Source: JBFFSQ01 sp041572275 (GTDB taxonomy: Bacteria > Pseudomonadota > Gammaproteobacteria > SZUA-229). From it: 23,058 nt of DNA. The notes under the pieces are model-generated. The model was not told the DNA's origin and ran no database searches. It worked only from the letters and a program-made list of their open reading frames with translations. Of the stretch, positions 1 to 8,090 are shown in pieces; position 1 is the stretch's first letter; every line of letters starts with the position of its first letter. The position numbers and the translations under genes are program-made. Location: contig JBFFSQ010000025.1 in NCBI GenBank assembly GCA_041572275.1, positions 1-23,058 of the forward strand, in the 5' to 3' direction.

Positions 1-186
1 AATGAATTTCTGCTGGTAACTCCTGGAATACGGCCCATTGGCAGTATATCTGATGACCAAAGACGTATTATGACTCCTGCTGATGCAATAAAATCAGGAT
101 CAAGCTATCTGGTTATTGGTCGCCCAGTTACACAGGCTGACGATCCAGTCAGTGTTTTACGTACAATAAATTCAGAAATTTCCTAA
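1..186 (+). CDS. pyrF: Orotidine 5'-phosphate decarboxylase, C-terminal part
   Basis: This is the last 61 codons of a gene that begins before the window, read in frame 1 to the TAA at 184-186. PyrF decarboxylates OMP to UMP, the last step of de novo pyrimidine synthesis, in the cytosol. The visible tail carries the family's C-terminal phosphate-binding signature: VTPGIRP, then DDQRRIMTP, then a SSYLVIGRPVT segment and a short terminal helix. The N-terminal part with the DxKxxD catalytic motif lies outside the window. The next gene starts 69 bases downstream with no terminator between, so the two may share a transcript. The identification is firm despite truncation, because the tail motif is highly conserved. 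Confidence 0.95.
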   Translation, partial: NEFLLVTPGIRPIGSISDDQRRIMTPADAIKSGSSYLVIGRPVTQADDPVSVLRTINSEIS

Positions 187-255
187 TTGAGTTACTGTTT
201 TCTAAAGGCTATCGTAACGTTTCCAATAAACGCATGGATTAAGGAAATAAGCGAA

Positions 256-519
256 ATGAAAATAATCAAAGTATTTTTTACGGTCTGTTTATTAATGTTT
301 TCTGCAACTATTTGGGCTGGACAGGTTGATATTAATACAGCAGATGCAAAGACACTGTCGATGGAACTGAACGGCGTTGGAATAGCAAAAGCTCAGGCTA
401 TTGTTGATTATCGTAAAGCCCATGGCCAGTTTTCAAATATTCATGATTTAGAAAAGGTCAAGGGTATTGGTGCGAAGATTATTGAAAAGAACAAGGAAAA
501 GCTTGTTCTGAAACAATAA
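256..519 (+). CDS. ComEA-like secreted helix-hairpin-helix DNA-binding protein
   Basis: This 87-residue protein has an N-terminal Sec signal peptide (positive MKIIK, hydrophobic core, likely cleavage after A in IWA-GQ). It is followed by a tandem helix-hairpin-helix domain. The VDINTADAKTL start, the NGVGIAKAQAIVDYRKAHG hairpin and the KVKGIGAKIIEKNKEKL hairpin are typical of ComEA/YbaV-type proteins, which bind double-stranded DNA in the periplasm and help pull it in during natural transformation. The reading frame is open from a TTG at 187. I chose the ATG at 256 because AAGGAA (241-246) sits nine bases upstream and because this start makes the signal peptide N-terminal. It lacks the long linker of Gram-positive ComEA, as usual in proteobacteria. 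A role in DNA uptake is inferred from the family. Confidence 0.88.
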   Translation: MKIIKVFFTVCLLMFSATIWAGQVDINTADAKTLSMELNGVGIAKAQAIVDYRKAHGQFSNIHDLEKVKGIGAKIIEKNKEKLVLKQ

Positions 520-541
520 GTTATTGCAGATCTGGTATCAG

Positions 542-569
542 AATACCCCGCTATTGCGGGGTATTTTTT
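542..569 (+). terminator. Rho-independent terminator after the comEA-like gene
   Basis: A perfect 10-bp stem (AATACCCCGC at 542-551 with GCGGGGTATT at 556-565) encloses a TATT loop and runs into a tract of six T (564-569). It lies 23 bases after the stop codon at 519 and separates this unit from the downstream methyltransferase gene. Confidence 0.93.
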
Positions 570-624
570 GTCTGAATTTACTATGATTCTGAAATACTAA
601 GTGATTTTATAATTGGAATCGTTT

Positions 625-1287
625 ATGGAAATCGAGTTTTGGCGTCAACGTTGGCTGGAAAACCAGATCGGCTTTCATCTGGATGAGGTTAATACTTATC
701 TTCTCAAGTATTGGTCAGCTTTGGATTTAGATAAAGATACGACAGTATTTGTACCTCTGTGCGGCAAATCTAAAGATTTAATATGGTTAGCAGAACAGGG
801 GCATCACGTAATTGGAGTTGAATGTAGTGAGCTGGCAGTTACGGCCTTTTTTAATGACCATCAACTTTCTTATAAGGTTATAGATAATCAATTTCATAAG
901 CACTATATTTCAAACACTATAAATATCGAATTATTACACGGTGATTTTTTCGATATGGATAAAGTTTTGCTTGATTCGGTTGATGCTATATTTGATCGTG
1001 CATCTCTGGTTGCTTTGCCTGCTGATATGCGTCAACTCTATGTTGATAAATTAGCGGACAGCCTTTCAAAGGAAACAAAAATTTTGCTGATCACGCTTGA
1101 ATATGATCAAAATAAAATGTCTGGGCCTCCTTTTTCTGTGTCTACTGAGGAGGTCGATGCTCTGTATTCATCATCGTTTGATATACAATTGCTCGATCAG
1201 CATAATGTTTTAGATGATCAGATTAGATTTAAGCAGCGTGGTTTAGATTATTTGGTCGAGTCTGTATACCTGCTAAAGTTAAAATAA
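625..1287 (+). CDS. tpm: Thiopurine S-methyltransferase (TPMT family)
   Basis: This 220-residue cytosolic SAM-dependent methyltransferase is close to the usual length of bacterial TPMTs (about 218). Family signatures are clear: the N-terminal FWRQRWLENQIGFHLDEVN segment, the SAM-binding loop VFVPLCGKSKDLIWLAEQG (about residues 40-60) with VIGVE after it, and FDRASLVALPADMRQLY near residue 125. Bacterial members methylate thiopurines and also selenium and tellurium oxyanions, giving volatile products, so metalloid tolerance is a likely role. The frame is open from a TTG at 613. The ATG at 625 is preferred because the family normally begins just before the FW motif and GGAA (615-618) is suitably placed. 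It is convergent with the next gene, only nine bases apart, with no obvious shared terminator. Confidence 0.93.
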   Translation: MEIEFWRQRWLENQIGFHLDEVNTYLLKYWSALDLDKDTTVFVPLCGKSKDLIWLAEQGHHVIGVECSELAVTAFFNDHQLSYKVIDNQFHKHYISNTINIELLHGDFFDMDKVLLDSVDAIFDRASLVALPADMRQLYVDKLADSLSKETKILLITLEYDQNKMSGPPFSVSTEEVDALYSSSFDIQLLDQHNVLDDQIRFKQRGLDYLVESVYLLKLK

Positions 1288-1296
1288 ACCCTGTCA

Positions 1297-3693
1297 CTAT
1301 GATGGCTCATTCATACCACTGGCCTTTCTAAGTTTTGCGTAATGACATAGCTTTCTGGTAAGCAAGTCATTAATACTGTCTTTTTCAAAATCACCATCAG
1401 CCAGTCTTTTGCCTGCTTTTTTCCCAGTTAGTATTTCAAGTGCTTGCTCAAAATGAGTGACTGGATAGATGCTGAATTGCTCGTTGTTGATTGCATCGAT
1501 TATATCTTGTCGTAGAATCAGGTTTTTGACATTAACGTCTGGGATAATGCAGCCCTGTTGTCCGGTCAGGCCTCGGAGTTTGCAGATATCGTAAAAACCT
1601 TCTATTTTTTCGTTGACACCGCCAATTGCCTGTACAAATCCTTGTTGATTGAGCGAGCCTGTAATAGCGAAGCTTTGTCTAAGTGGTATTTCTGTAACCG
1701 CAGAAATCAGAGCGCATAATTCAGCCAAAGATGCACTGTCTCCATCAATTCGGCCATATGACTGTTCAAACGTTATACTGGCTGAAAATGATAAGGGGGT
1801 ATCTCTAGTATAGCGACTGGCAAGAAGTGCTGACAGGATTAAAACGCCTTTATCATGTATTGAACCGCTTAAATCAACTTCACGTTCAATATTAATAATT
1901 TTTCCATTTCCTAGATGAACCGTAGCCGTAATTCGTGATGGTTGGCCAAAGCTATATTTACCGACATCAAAAACTGAGAGACCATTAATCTGACCGATAG
2001 CTTCACCATCAGTGTCAATCATGAGGGTACCTCTATGGATATCCTGTTGAATTAGATTTTGTATGCGTCCAGTGCGGCTGACTTGTGCATCAATTGCATG
2101 TTGAACGTCTTCTCTAGTTATGTGTTCGTGCCTGGCTTGCGTAGCCCAGTATTCTGTTTCTATCAAAAGATCATCAATAGTTCTTAAGCGTGTTGATAAC
2201 TTTTCTGAATCTTGAGCAAGTCGGGAACTGAACTCAATCAGGCGGCTAACAGCAGCGGCATCTAAGTTTTTAAGGTTGAATTTACGGGCACGTGAAGCTA
2301 TTAGCCGGGCATAATTTATAATGCTTTCTTCATCACGAAGTATCTCTTCGTCAAAGTCAGCTTCAACTTTAAATAATTCTGGAAAATCCGGATCTAATTC
2401 ATGCAGCATATAGTAGGTAATGCGATTACCTAACAAGATGATTTTTAGTTTGAGTGGGATGGGCTCAGGTTCAAGTGTAACTGTGGTATCAGAGTTTACC
2501 ACCTGGTCGAGTGATTCTATCTTAACTTTTTTTGCATACAATGAGCGTTTCAGAGCTTCCCATGCATGTGGGATGCTGAGTATTTTATGCGCATCCAGTA
2601 CCAGGTAACCGCCATTGGCTTCCAGTAGGGCACCAGCTTTGATCATGGTAAAGTTGGTGTTAAGTCCACTGGCACGGTTTTCGTATTCAATACGTCCGAT
2701 CAGGTTGTGGTAAGTTGGGTTATCAAGATAGATGACTGGTGCACCATTTTTATGGCTGCTATCGATGATTAGATTAACTTGATAGCGTTGCAGTGTATCA
2801 CCTTTGGTAGCAGTGGGAGGGTGGTTCTCTGATGATTCCTCTTCATCGTGTTCAGTGAAGTCTTCAAGATGATGAAGCACATCTTCCTGTATGCCTTTCA
2901 GATAATTGACAACCTCAGGTAAGCCTTTATAACGGCGTTTGACGTCTTTGATCAGGTTGCTGGTCGCAAATAGAGCAACTTTACGATTGAGTTTCTTGAC
3001 CTGAATATTGTATTCTCGTCGTTGTCGTGAAATTTCAGGTATCAGGTAGTCCAGCTCATCCTGGAACTGGGTAATCTTGTCCTCAATGATCTCTTTTTCT
3101 TCTTCAGCCAGTTCGTCAAATTCCTCTTCTGACAACACTTTGCCATGTTTCATGGGGGCAAGTAGAAATCCAGTTGATGTCTGGCTAAGTTGTATTTCTA
3201 GTGATTCTGCTTTTTCAACATGTTTATCAATTAAAGAAGCCTGCTTGCGTGTGAAGGCTTTTTCTATATTCTGCAGTTGTTCCTGGTATTCACTGGCTTC
3301 AAAGGCTGCATTGATTGCTTTACCCAGATCCTCAACCAGGTTTTTCATATCACGTTTAAATAACTTGCCCTGTCCAGCTGGCAGTTTGAGTGCTTTTGGC
3401 TTGTAATCCTGTTCGAAATTTCTTACATAACACCAGTCTGCTGGTGTTTCTTCCTGACGTGACTTTTCATTCAGGTACTTTCTGATGATGCCGTGCTTTC
3501 CCAGGCCCGAAGGGCCCATGACGTATAGGTTGTAACCTCTGTGGTGAACACCAATTCCAAATTCAATGGCTTGAAGGGCTCGGTCCTGGCCAAGAATGCC
3601 GGGTAAGTCCTCGAGTTCTGCTGTTGTTTCAAATGGCAGGTTCTGTGCCAGGCATTTGTAGCGGAGTTGTTCTGTTGTAAGTGGCTTGATCAT
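1297..3693 (-). CDS. ATP-dependent Lon-family protease (LonB/YcbZ-like)
   Basis: This 798-residue protein joins an AAA-type ATPase to a C-terminal Lon protease domain. The Walker A loop GPSGLGK is at residues 60-66, unusually close to the N terminus. A long charged, helical, probably coiled-coil insertion (about 100-290) precedes a Walker-B-like GGYLVLDAHKIL. The protease domain has the Ser-Lys dyad of Lon: Ser653 in DGDSAS and Lys696 in GGVNEK. It lacks the classical N-terminal substrate domain of LonA. Together these fit the AAA_32/Lon_C group that includes E. coli YcbZ (LonH). The family degrades selected or unfolded proteins; substrates are unknown here. No transmembrane segments are apparent, which argues against archaeal-type LonB. 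It diverges from the peptidase gene at 3797 across 103 bases. The ATG at 3691-3693 is the first good start. Confidence 0.92.
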   Translation of the reverse strand: MIKPLTTEQLRYKCLAQNLPFETTAELEDLPGILGQDRALQAIEFGIGVHHRGYNLYVMGPSGLGKHGIIRKYLNEKSRQEETPADWCYVRNFEQDYKPKALKLPAGQGKLFKRDMKNLVEDLGKAINAAFEASEYQEQLQNIEKAFTRKQASLIDKHVEKAESLEIQLSQTSTGFLLAPMKHGKVLSEEEFDELAEEEKEIIEDKITQFQDELDYLIPEISRQRREYNIQVKKLNRKVALFATSNLIKDVKRRYKGLPEVVNYLKGIQEDVLHHLEDFTEHDEEESSENHPPTATKGDTLQRYQVNLIIDSSHKNGAPVIYLDNPTYHNLIGRIEYENRASGLNTNFTMIKAGALLEANGGYLVLDAHKILSIPHAWEALKRSLYAKKVKIESLDQVVNSDTTVTLEPEPIPLKLKIILLGNRITYYMLHELDPDFPELFKVEADFDEEILRDEESIINYARLIASRARKFNLKNLDAAAVSRLIEFSSRLAQDSEKLSTRLRTIDDLLIETEYWATQARHEHITREDVQHAIDAQVSRTGRIQNLIQQDIHRGTLMIDTDGEAIGQINGLSVFDVGKYSFGQPSRITATVHLGNGKIINIEREVDLSGSIHDKGVLILSALLASRYTRDTPLSFSASITFEQSYGRIDGDSASLAELCALISAVTEIPLRQSFAITGSLNQQGFVQAIGGVNEKIEGFYDICKLRGLTGQQGCIIPDVNVKNLILRQDIIDAINNEQFSIYPVTHFEQALEILTGKKAGKRLADGDFEKDSINDLLTRKLCHYAKLRKASGMNEPS

Positions 3694-3796
3694 TATCTGT
3701 GTATTGTTGTTTTGACTAAACTATGGACTCTATTCTCGCATAAATAGACCTAGACAAGGTACAATTTAAGGCTCAGTAAATATTTCGGATTCTTAT

Positions 3797-6733
3797 ATGG
3801 CACTGGCAACATTGAAACCTGCAAAGCTTCACCCCGCATTTAAATGGCTCCGTAGCGAGCGCATTGATTCACTTAATATTGTTGTGGAAGAATACCAGCA
3901 CATCAAAACCGGTGCCCAGCATTTTCATCTAGTCGCCGATAATGCAGAAAACGTCTTTCTGGTGGCTCTGAGAACAGTACCTATGGACTCTACCGGTGTT
4001 GCTCATATGCTTGAGCATACTGCATTATGCGGCAGTGAGCATTATCCTGTTCGTGATCCATTTTTTATGATGATCAGGCGCTCACTCAACACTTTCATGA
4101 ATGCCTTTACCAGTAGTGACTGGACCGCTTACCCCTTTGCAAGCCAAAATCGAAAAGATTTTTATAATCTTATGGATGTTTATCTGGATGCCGTATTCTT
4201 TTCGCGCCTGGATGAACTTGATTTTGCTCAGGAAGGTCATCGCTTTGAGTTTGAAGCGGCTGATGATGCCAATACACCTTTAGTTTATAAGGGTGTTGTG
4301 TTCAATGAAATGAAGGGTGCAATGAGTTCAGCTGTGAGCACGCTTTGGCAAACTATGACTGAGCATTTGTTCCCAACAACTACTTATCACTATAACAGCG
4401 GCGGTGATCCTGTTCATATTCCGGATCTCAGTTATCAGGATCTGAAAGACTTTTATCGTATTCATTATCATCCTTCTAATGCTGTATTTATGACGTTTGG
4501 TGATATTCCAGCATACGAGCATCAGCAACGTTTCGAAGACCGCGCTTTAAAGAATTTTGAAAAGCTTGATAGTGAAATAATAGTTGGCGATGAGCATCGC
4601 TATACGGCACCACAACATGTTGAAGAAAGCTATGCACTTGATGAAGACGATCTTGCTGATAAAACACATATCGTAGTGGGCTGGTTGTTAGGACTGAGTA
4701 CCTCATTAGAAGATATGTTGTCGGCACATTTGATGTCTAGTGTGCTATTGGATAATAGTGCCTCACCTTTACGTCAGGCCCTGGAAACATCTAATTTAGG
4801 TGCTGCGCCTTCACCCTTGTGTGGGTTGGAAGATTCCAATCGCGAAATGAGTTTTATGTGTGGTGTTGAAGGTTCAAATCCTGAAAATACCCAGGCAGTT
4901 GAACAATTAGTGATGGATGTTCTCAATGATGTAGCTGAGAAGGGTGTGCCTCAGGACAGGGTGGAAGCTGTTCTACATCAACTTGAACTGGGGCAACGTG
5001 AGATAGGTGGTGATGGTTATCCCTATGGTTTGCAGTTGATTTTAGGTGGTTTATCTACCGCCATTCATCGGGGGGATCCAGTGGCAGTACTGAATTTGGA
5101 CCCGGTTCTCGAGCAATTACGCGAAGATATTAAAGATCCAAACTATATAAAAAATCTGGTAAAACACAATTTGTTGGACAATCCCCATCGTATCACTGTG
5201 ACAATGAAACCTGATGCTGAGCTCAGTCATCGTATGGATGAGGCTGAACGAGATAAGCTTGCGCAGATAAAATCGCAATTAACTGAAGAAGAGAAACAGC
5301 GCATTATCGAACAGGCAAAAGCTCTGGAAACAAGACAGAATCAAGAGGACGATCCAGGTGTTTTACCTAAAGTTGGGCTGGAAGATGTTCCAGAGAGTAT
5401 TAAAATTCCACATGGTGAGCGACTGCAGCTCGGTGAAAATAAGGTTTCTGTGTATGAGCAGGGAACTAATGGCCTGGTATATCAGCAAGTTGTTATTGAT
5501 ATGCCTGAATTACCCGATGAATTAATTGATTATTTACCTTATTACACGTCATGTCTGACGGAACTGGGTTGTGGCGACAAAGATTATCTTGAGGCTCAGG
5601 TTTGGCAATCAAGTGTCAGTGGTGGACTTAGTGCATTTACCACGGTTCGTGGAAATATTGATGATGTTCAATCAATCAGGGGGCATTTTGTCTTTTCTGG
5701 TAAAGCACTTGCGCGCAATCACCTTCAGTTAAACGAGTTAATGCAGCAGGCTTTGGAACAGGTCCGCTTCGATGAGCATGAAAGAATACGTGAGCTTATG
5801 GCCCAGAAGCGAGCACGGCGTGAGCAGAGTGTTACTGGTCATGGACACAGTCTTGCGATGACTGCAGCGAGTAGTGGCATGAGTCCAGCGGCAGCCCTAA
5901 GTCATCGGTTATCGGGATTACAAGGTATCAAGCATGTTAAAGCCCTGGATGATCGATTAAACGACAGTGATGTACTGTCTGATCTCTGTGACAAATTTAA
6001 ATTAATACACAGTGCTGTTCTCCAGGCTCCACGTCAGTTCCTACTGGTTGCCGAGAAAGATGTTGTTCCTGATCTGAGCAAGGATGTTGAAATAATCTGG
6101 TCTGAAAACCCGGCCCAGCAGGATTTCGAAGCATTTAGTTTGCCAGCTATTAATCAGCAAGTTCGCCAGGCCTGGATAACCAGTACCCAGGTTAATTTCT
6201 GTGCAAAATCATACCCAACCGTACCGGTAGAACATGAAGATGCTGCAGCACTAAGCGTATTGAGTGGTTTTCTGAGAAATGGCTTTCTGCATAAAACCAT
6301 ACGTGAACAAGGCGGTGCCTATGGTGGTGGTGCCACTCATGAAGCCGCCAGTGCCTGTTTCAGGTTTTACTCTTACCGTGACCCGCGTCTGGCAGAAACA
6401 TTGGTTGACTTTGATCGTTCTGTTGAATGGCTGCTGACGGAAGACCATGAATGGCGTCTTCTGGAAGAAGCCATTTTGGGTGTGATTGGTAGTATTGATA
6501 AACCCGCATCACCCGCTGGCGAAGCTAAACAGGCATTTCATAATGAACTCTATGGGCGAACAGCAGAGCAGCGCCAACGTTTTAGGCAAAGGATACTTAA
6601 AGTCACATTGGATGATCTGAAGCGTGTAGGTCAGACCTATTTGCAGCCTGAAAACGCCAGTATTGCTGTTATTACCAACAGTAGCCTGGAGGCAAGTGTT
6701 GAGGCGCTAGGCCTGGATGTTGTTCATCTGTAA
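3797..6733 (+). CDS. M16C zinc peptidase, presequence-protease (PreP/Cym1) type
   Basis: This 978-residue inverzincin-type metallopeptidase has the inverted zinc motif HMLEH at residues 70-74 (ligands His70 and His74, catalytic Glu73). The distal zinc ligand is Glu171 in GVVFNEMKG. The C-terminal half contributes the RFYSYRDP segment, matching the Arg/Tyr substrate-clamp region. Two M16 halves joined by a helical, charge-rich hinge (about 480-530) and the M16C-associated domain are consistent with the length and with a closed-chamber peptide-degrading enzyme. Family members degrade free peptides such as cleaved targeting or signal peptides. There is no signal peptide, so a cytosolic location is inferred. 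The stop codon overlaps the start of the next gene (TAATG). No strong ribosome site precedes the ATG (only CGGA at 3786-3789), but the N terminus looks complete. Confidence 0.93.
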   Translation: MALATLKPAKLHPAFKWLRSERIDSLNIVVEEYQHIKTGAQHFHLVADNAENVFLVALRTVPMDSTGVAHMLEHTALCGSEHYPVRDPFFMMIRRSLNTFMNAFTSSDWTAYPFASQNRKDFYNLMDVYLDAVFFSRLDELDFAQEGHRFEFEAADDANTPLVYKGVVFNEMKGAMSSAVSTLWQTMTEHLFPTTTYHYNSGGDPVHIPDLSYQDLKDFYRIHYHPSNAVFMTFGDIPAYEHQQRFEDRALKNFEKLDSEIIVGDEHRYTAPQHVEESYALDEDDLADKTHIVVGWLLGLSTSLEDMLSAHLMSSVLLDNSASPLRQALETSNLGAAPSPLCGLEDSNREMSFMCGVEGSNPENTQAVEQLVMDVLNDVAEKGVPQDRVEAVLHQLELGQREIGGDGYPYGLQLILGGLSTAIHRGDPVAVLNLDPVLEQLREDIKDPNYIKNLVKHNLLDNPHRITVTMKPDAELSHRMDEAERDKLAQIKSQLTEEEKQRIIEQAKALETRQNQEDDPGVLPKVGLEDVPESIKIPHGERLQLGENKVSVYEQGTNGLVYQQVVIDMPELPDELIDYLPYYTSCLTELGCGDKDYLEAQVWQSSVSGGLSAFTTVRGNIDDVQSIRGHFVFSGKALARNHLQLNELMQQALEQVRFDEHERIRELMAQKRARREQSVTGHGHSLAMTAASSGMSPAAALSHRLSGLQGIKHVKALDDRLNDSDVLSDLCDKFKLIHSAVLQAPRQFLLVAEKDVVPDLSKDVEIIWSENPAQQDFEAFSLPAINQQVRQAWITSTQVNFCAKSYPTVPVEHEDAAALSVLSGFLRNGFLHKTIREQGGAYGGGATHEAASACFRFYSYRDPRLAETLVDFDRSVEWLLTEDHEWRLLEEAILGVIGSIDKPASPAGEAKQAFHNELYGRTAEQRQRFRQRILKVTLDDLKRVGQTYLQPENASIAVITNSSLEASVEALGLDVVHL

Positions 6734-7023
6734 TGGGCCAGGCTCATATAATGTTGATTGTTATGCAGTTGCATATTCCATTGGCACAGTCTCTCAAGGA
6801 TAAGCGTAAACATATAAAGGGTTTGAAAGAGCGACTTCAGACCCGATTTAATGCATCTGTTGCTGAAATTGATGCTTTAGATGAATGGCAGACGTCTGTA
6901 ATGGGGCTTACTATGATCAGTAATGATCGGCGCCATTTGGAGCGACAGTATAGTGCGATAGAGCAATTGCTTATTGAGTTCAGGGGAGTGGATCTCGTGG
7001 ATATCAAACGTGAGTGGCTATAA
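6733..7023 (+). CDS. DUF503 (YlxP-like) small protein
   Basis: This 96-residue protein matches the DUF503 family: an N-terminal strand (IMLIVMQLHIPLAQSLKDKR), a basic helix with the KDKRKHIKGLKERL pattern, then NASVAEIDALDEWQ and a second helix-strand unit. In other bacteria (YlxP) it is often encoded beside translation and ribosome-maturation genes (nusA, infB, rbfA); its biochemical role is not established. Here it is joined to the M16C peptidase gene by a TAATG overlap, implying translational coupling. The family is clear but the function is not. A promoter-like TATAAT lies further downstream at 7088, before the next gene. Confidence 0.85.
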   Translation: MGQAHIMLIVMQLHIPLAQSLKDKRKHIKGLKERLQTRFNASVAEIDALDEWQTSVMGLTMISNDRRHLERQYSAIEQLLIEFRGVDLVDIKREWL

Positions 7024-7126
7024 AGGATTTTAAAGGTTTTCAATAGCCTATAAAATAAAATAATGAGTGTATTAGTCAGGGCGTCATTATAATAAGTTAA
7101 TAACAGATACTTACGGATGTGTTGAC

Positions 7127-7315
7127 GTGAATAAGCAAACACCCTCAAATGAACAGGAATTAGTCAGTTGTGAAATTTGCCTGAAATCTATACCTCGCTC
7201 AGATGCAACAAATGCTGAAAAGGAAGACTATGTCGTATATTTCTGTGGTCTAGATTGTTATGAGCAATGGAACCAGAAGCAGAGCAAAGAGAAATCAGCC
7301 GATAAAGATACCTGA
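7127..7315 (+). CDS. DUF3330-like four-cysteine zinc-finger-type small protein
   Basis: This protein of 62 residues starts at a GTG (7127-7129). It has CEIC (Cys15, Cys18) and, 21 residues on, CGLDC (Cys40, Cys44) followed by YEQW, with hydrophilic tails. This CxxC...CxxxC arrangement resembles DUF3330 and other small treble-clef or TRASH-like zinc-binding domains. Zinc binding is inferred from the cysteines and no reaction is known. It is flanked by gaps of 103 and 67 bases, with a TATAAT at 7088-7093 that could be its own -10 element. The conserved-looking cysteine spacing and normal codon usage argue that it is a real gene. The start is uncertain, as no strong ribosome site precedes the GTG (ACGGA at 7113-7117 is the best). 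Confidence 0.75.
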   Translation: MNKQTPSNEQELVSCEICLKSIPRSDATNAEKEDYVVYFCGLDCYEQWNQKQSKEKSADKDT

Positions 7316-7382
7316 TTTGAGACACTAGTGGTGAAAAGGCTCTTTTTATAGGGTTGAGTATTGTTGGGCTTAAAATTATTCG

Positions 7383-7883
7383 ATGAAAACACTTGTTTTA
7401 GTAAGGCATGCCAAATCCAGTTGGGATCATGCCGGTCTACGCGATTTCGAGCGACCTCTAAGTGAGAGAGGCTTACATGATGCCCCGATAATGGCGAGTT
7501 ATCTTAAAGGTCTGAATATTATTCCAGATGCCATCATCAGCAGTCCGGCAGTGCGAGCCTATTCGACGGCAGAAATAATGGCTCAAACCCTACACGGCTC
7601 GACTCATGCCTTGCTTAGTATTGATGATATCTATGAAGCTCATTCTCAGGAGCTACTTGGTTTCATTAAAAAAACATCAGATTATCAACATGTTTTGATG
7701 CTTGTAGGTCATAATCCTTCAATTACAAATCTGGCCAATACGCTAACACATCAGTTCATAGATAATATACCGACCTGTGGCGTGCTTACCATTGATTTTG
7801 ATGTTGATGGCTGGCAACAAGTTGATGCCCGAGCAGGGATAATTAAGGGTTTTGAATATCCAAAGAATATCCGTCAGCAATAG
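7383..7883 (+). CDS. SixA-type histidine phosphatase
   Basis: This 166-residue cytosolic protein belongs to the histidine phosphatase (phosphoglycerate-mutase-like) superfamily. The RHG-type motif is RHA at residues 8-10 (phospho-acceptor His9), followed by KSSWDHAGLRDFERPLSERG. SSPAVRAY gives the second phosphate-binding Arg58, and VGHNPSI supplies the second catalytic His110. The KSSW...DFERPLSERG signature is typical of the SixA-like group, whose E. coli member dephosphorylates phosphohistidine in signalling and PTS proteins. The substrate here is not known. It lies 67 bases after the small zinc-finger-like gene and is convergent with the minus-strand gene at 7896. It is slightly longer than E. 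coli SixA, which has about 160 residues. Confidence 0.85.
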   Translation: MKTLVLVRHAKSSWDHAGLRDFERPLSERGLHDAPIMASYLKGLNIIPDAIISSPAVRAYSTAEIMAQTLHGSTHALLSIDDIYEAHSQELLGFIKKTSDYQHVLMLVGHNPSITNLANTLTHQFIDNIPTCGVLTIDFDVDGWQQVDARAGIIKGFEYPKNIRQQ

Positions 7884-7895
7884 CCATGATAGTAG

Positions 7896-8090
7896 CTATT
7901 TACTGTTACGTTCATAAATAGCCATAATTGCTTTTAACTCATTGAGTACTGCCTGTGCTTCATTTTTGTCCAGGTCTGTTGTGTATTTGCTCTGTTCGCC
8001 ATTTTCAAGTGCAATAATAATATTGTTAACTGAGGTGCAGCCTTCTTCACAGATCATTTCGATGGCTGTGGTGACTTTTTCCGAGTTCAT
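7896..8090 (-). CDS. Small CxxxC protein of unknown function
   Basis: I do not recognise this 64-residue protein. It is predicted mainly helical, with no signal peptide, and carries two cysteines four apart near the N terminus (Cys14 and Cys18, in MICEEGCTS). A charged C-terminal helix with a LNELKAIMAIYERN pattern follows. Its ATG overlaps the stop of the upstream thioredoxin-fold gene by four bases (ATGA, 8087-8090), so it is probably translated by coupling with that gene. The arrangement suggests a functional link to a redox protein, but the partner protein appears to be exported and this one does not, so a direct thiol exchange is uncertain. Reality as a gene rests on the overlap, length and sensible composition. 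Confidence 0.7.
   Translation of the reverse strand: MNSEKVTTAIEMICEEGCTSVNNIIIALENGEQSKYTTDLDKNEAQAVLNELKAIMAIYERNSK

Noticed and set aside
608..613. TATAAT as a -10 for tpm
   Set aside because: It would leave a leader of about five bases and has no -35 element at 16-18 bases upstream.
2420..2608. Plus-strand open frame inside the Lon-family gene
   Set aside because: It is antisense to a well-conserved coding region and shows no protein-like features; other short antisense frames in the window were rejected for the same reason.
3694..3796. Heat-shock-type (sigma32) promoter for the Lon-family gene
   Set aside because: The minus strand has a CTTGTC-like element but no CCCCAT-like -10 at the right spacing.
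7879..7900. AATAGC-N10-GCTATT between the convergent SixA-type and CxxxC genes as a terminator
   Set aside because: Only a six-base AT-rich stem with a ten-base loop and no T tract in either direction.
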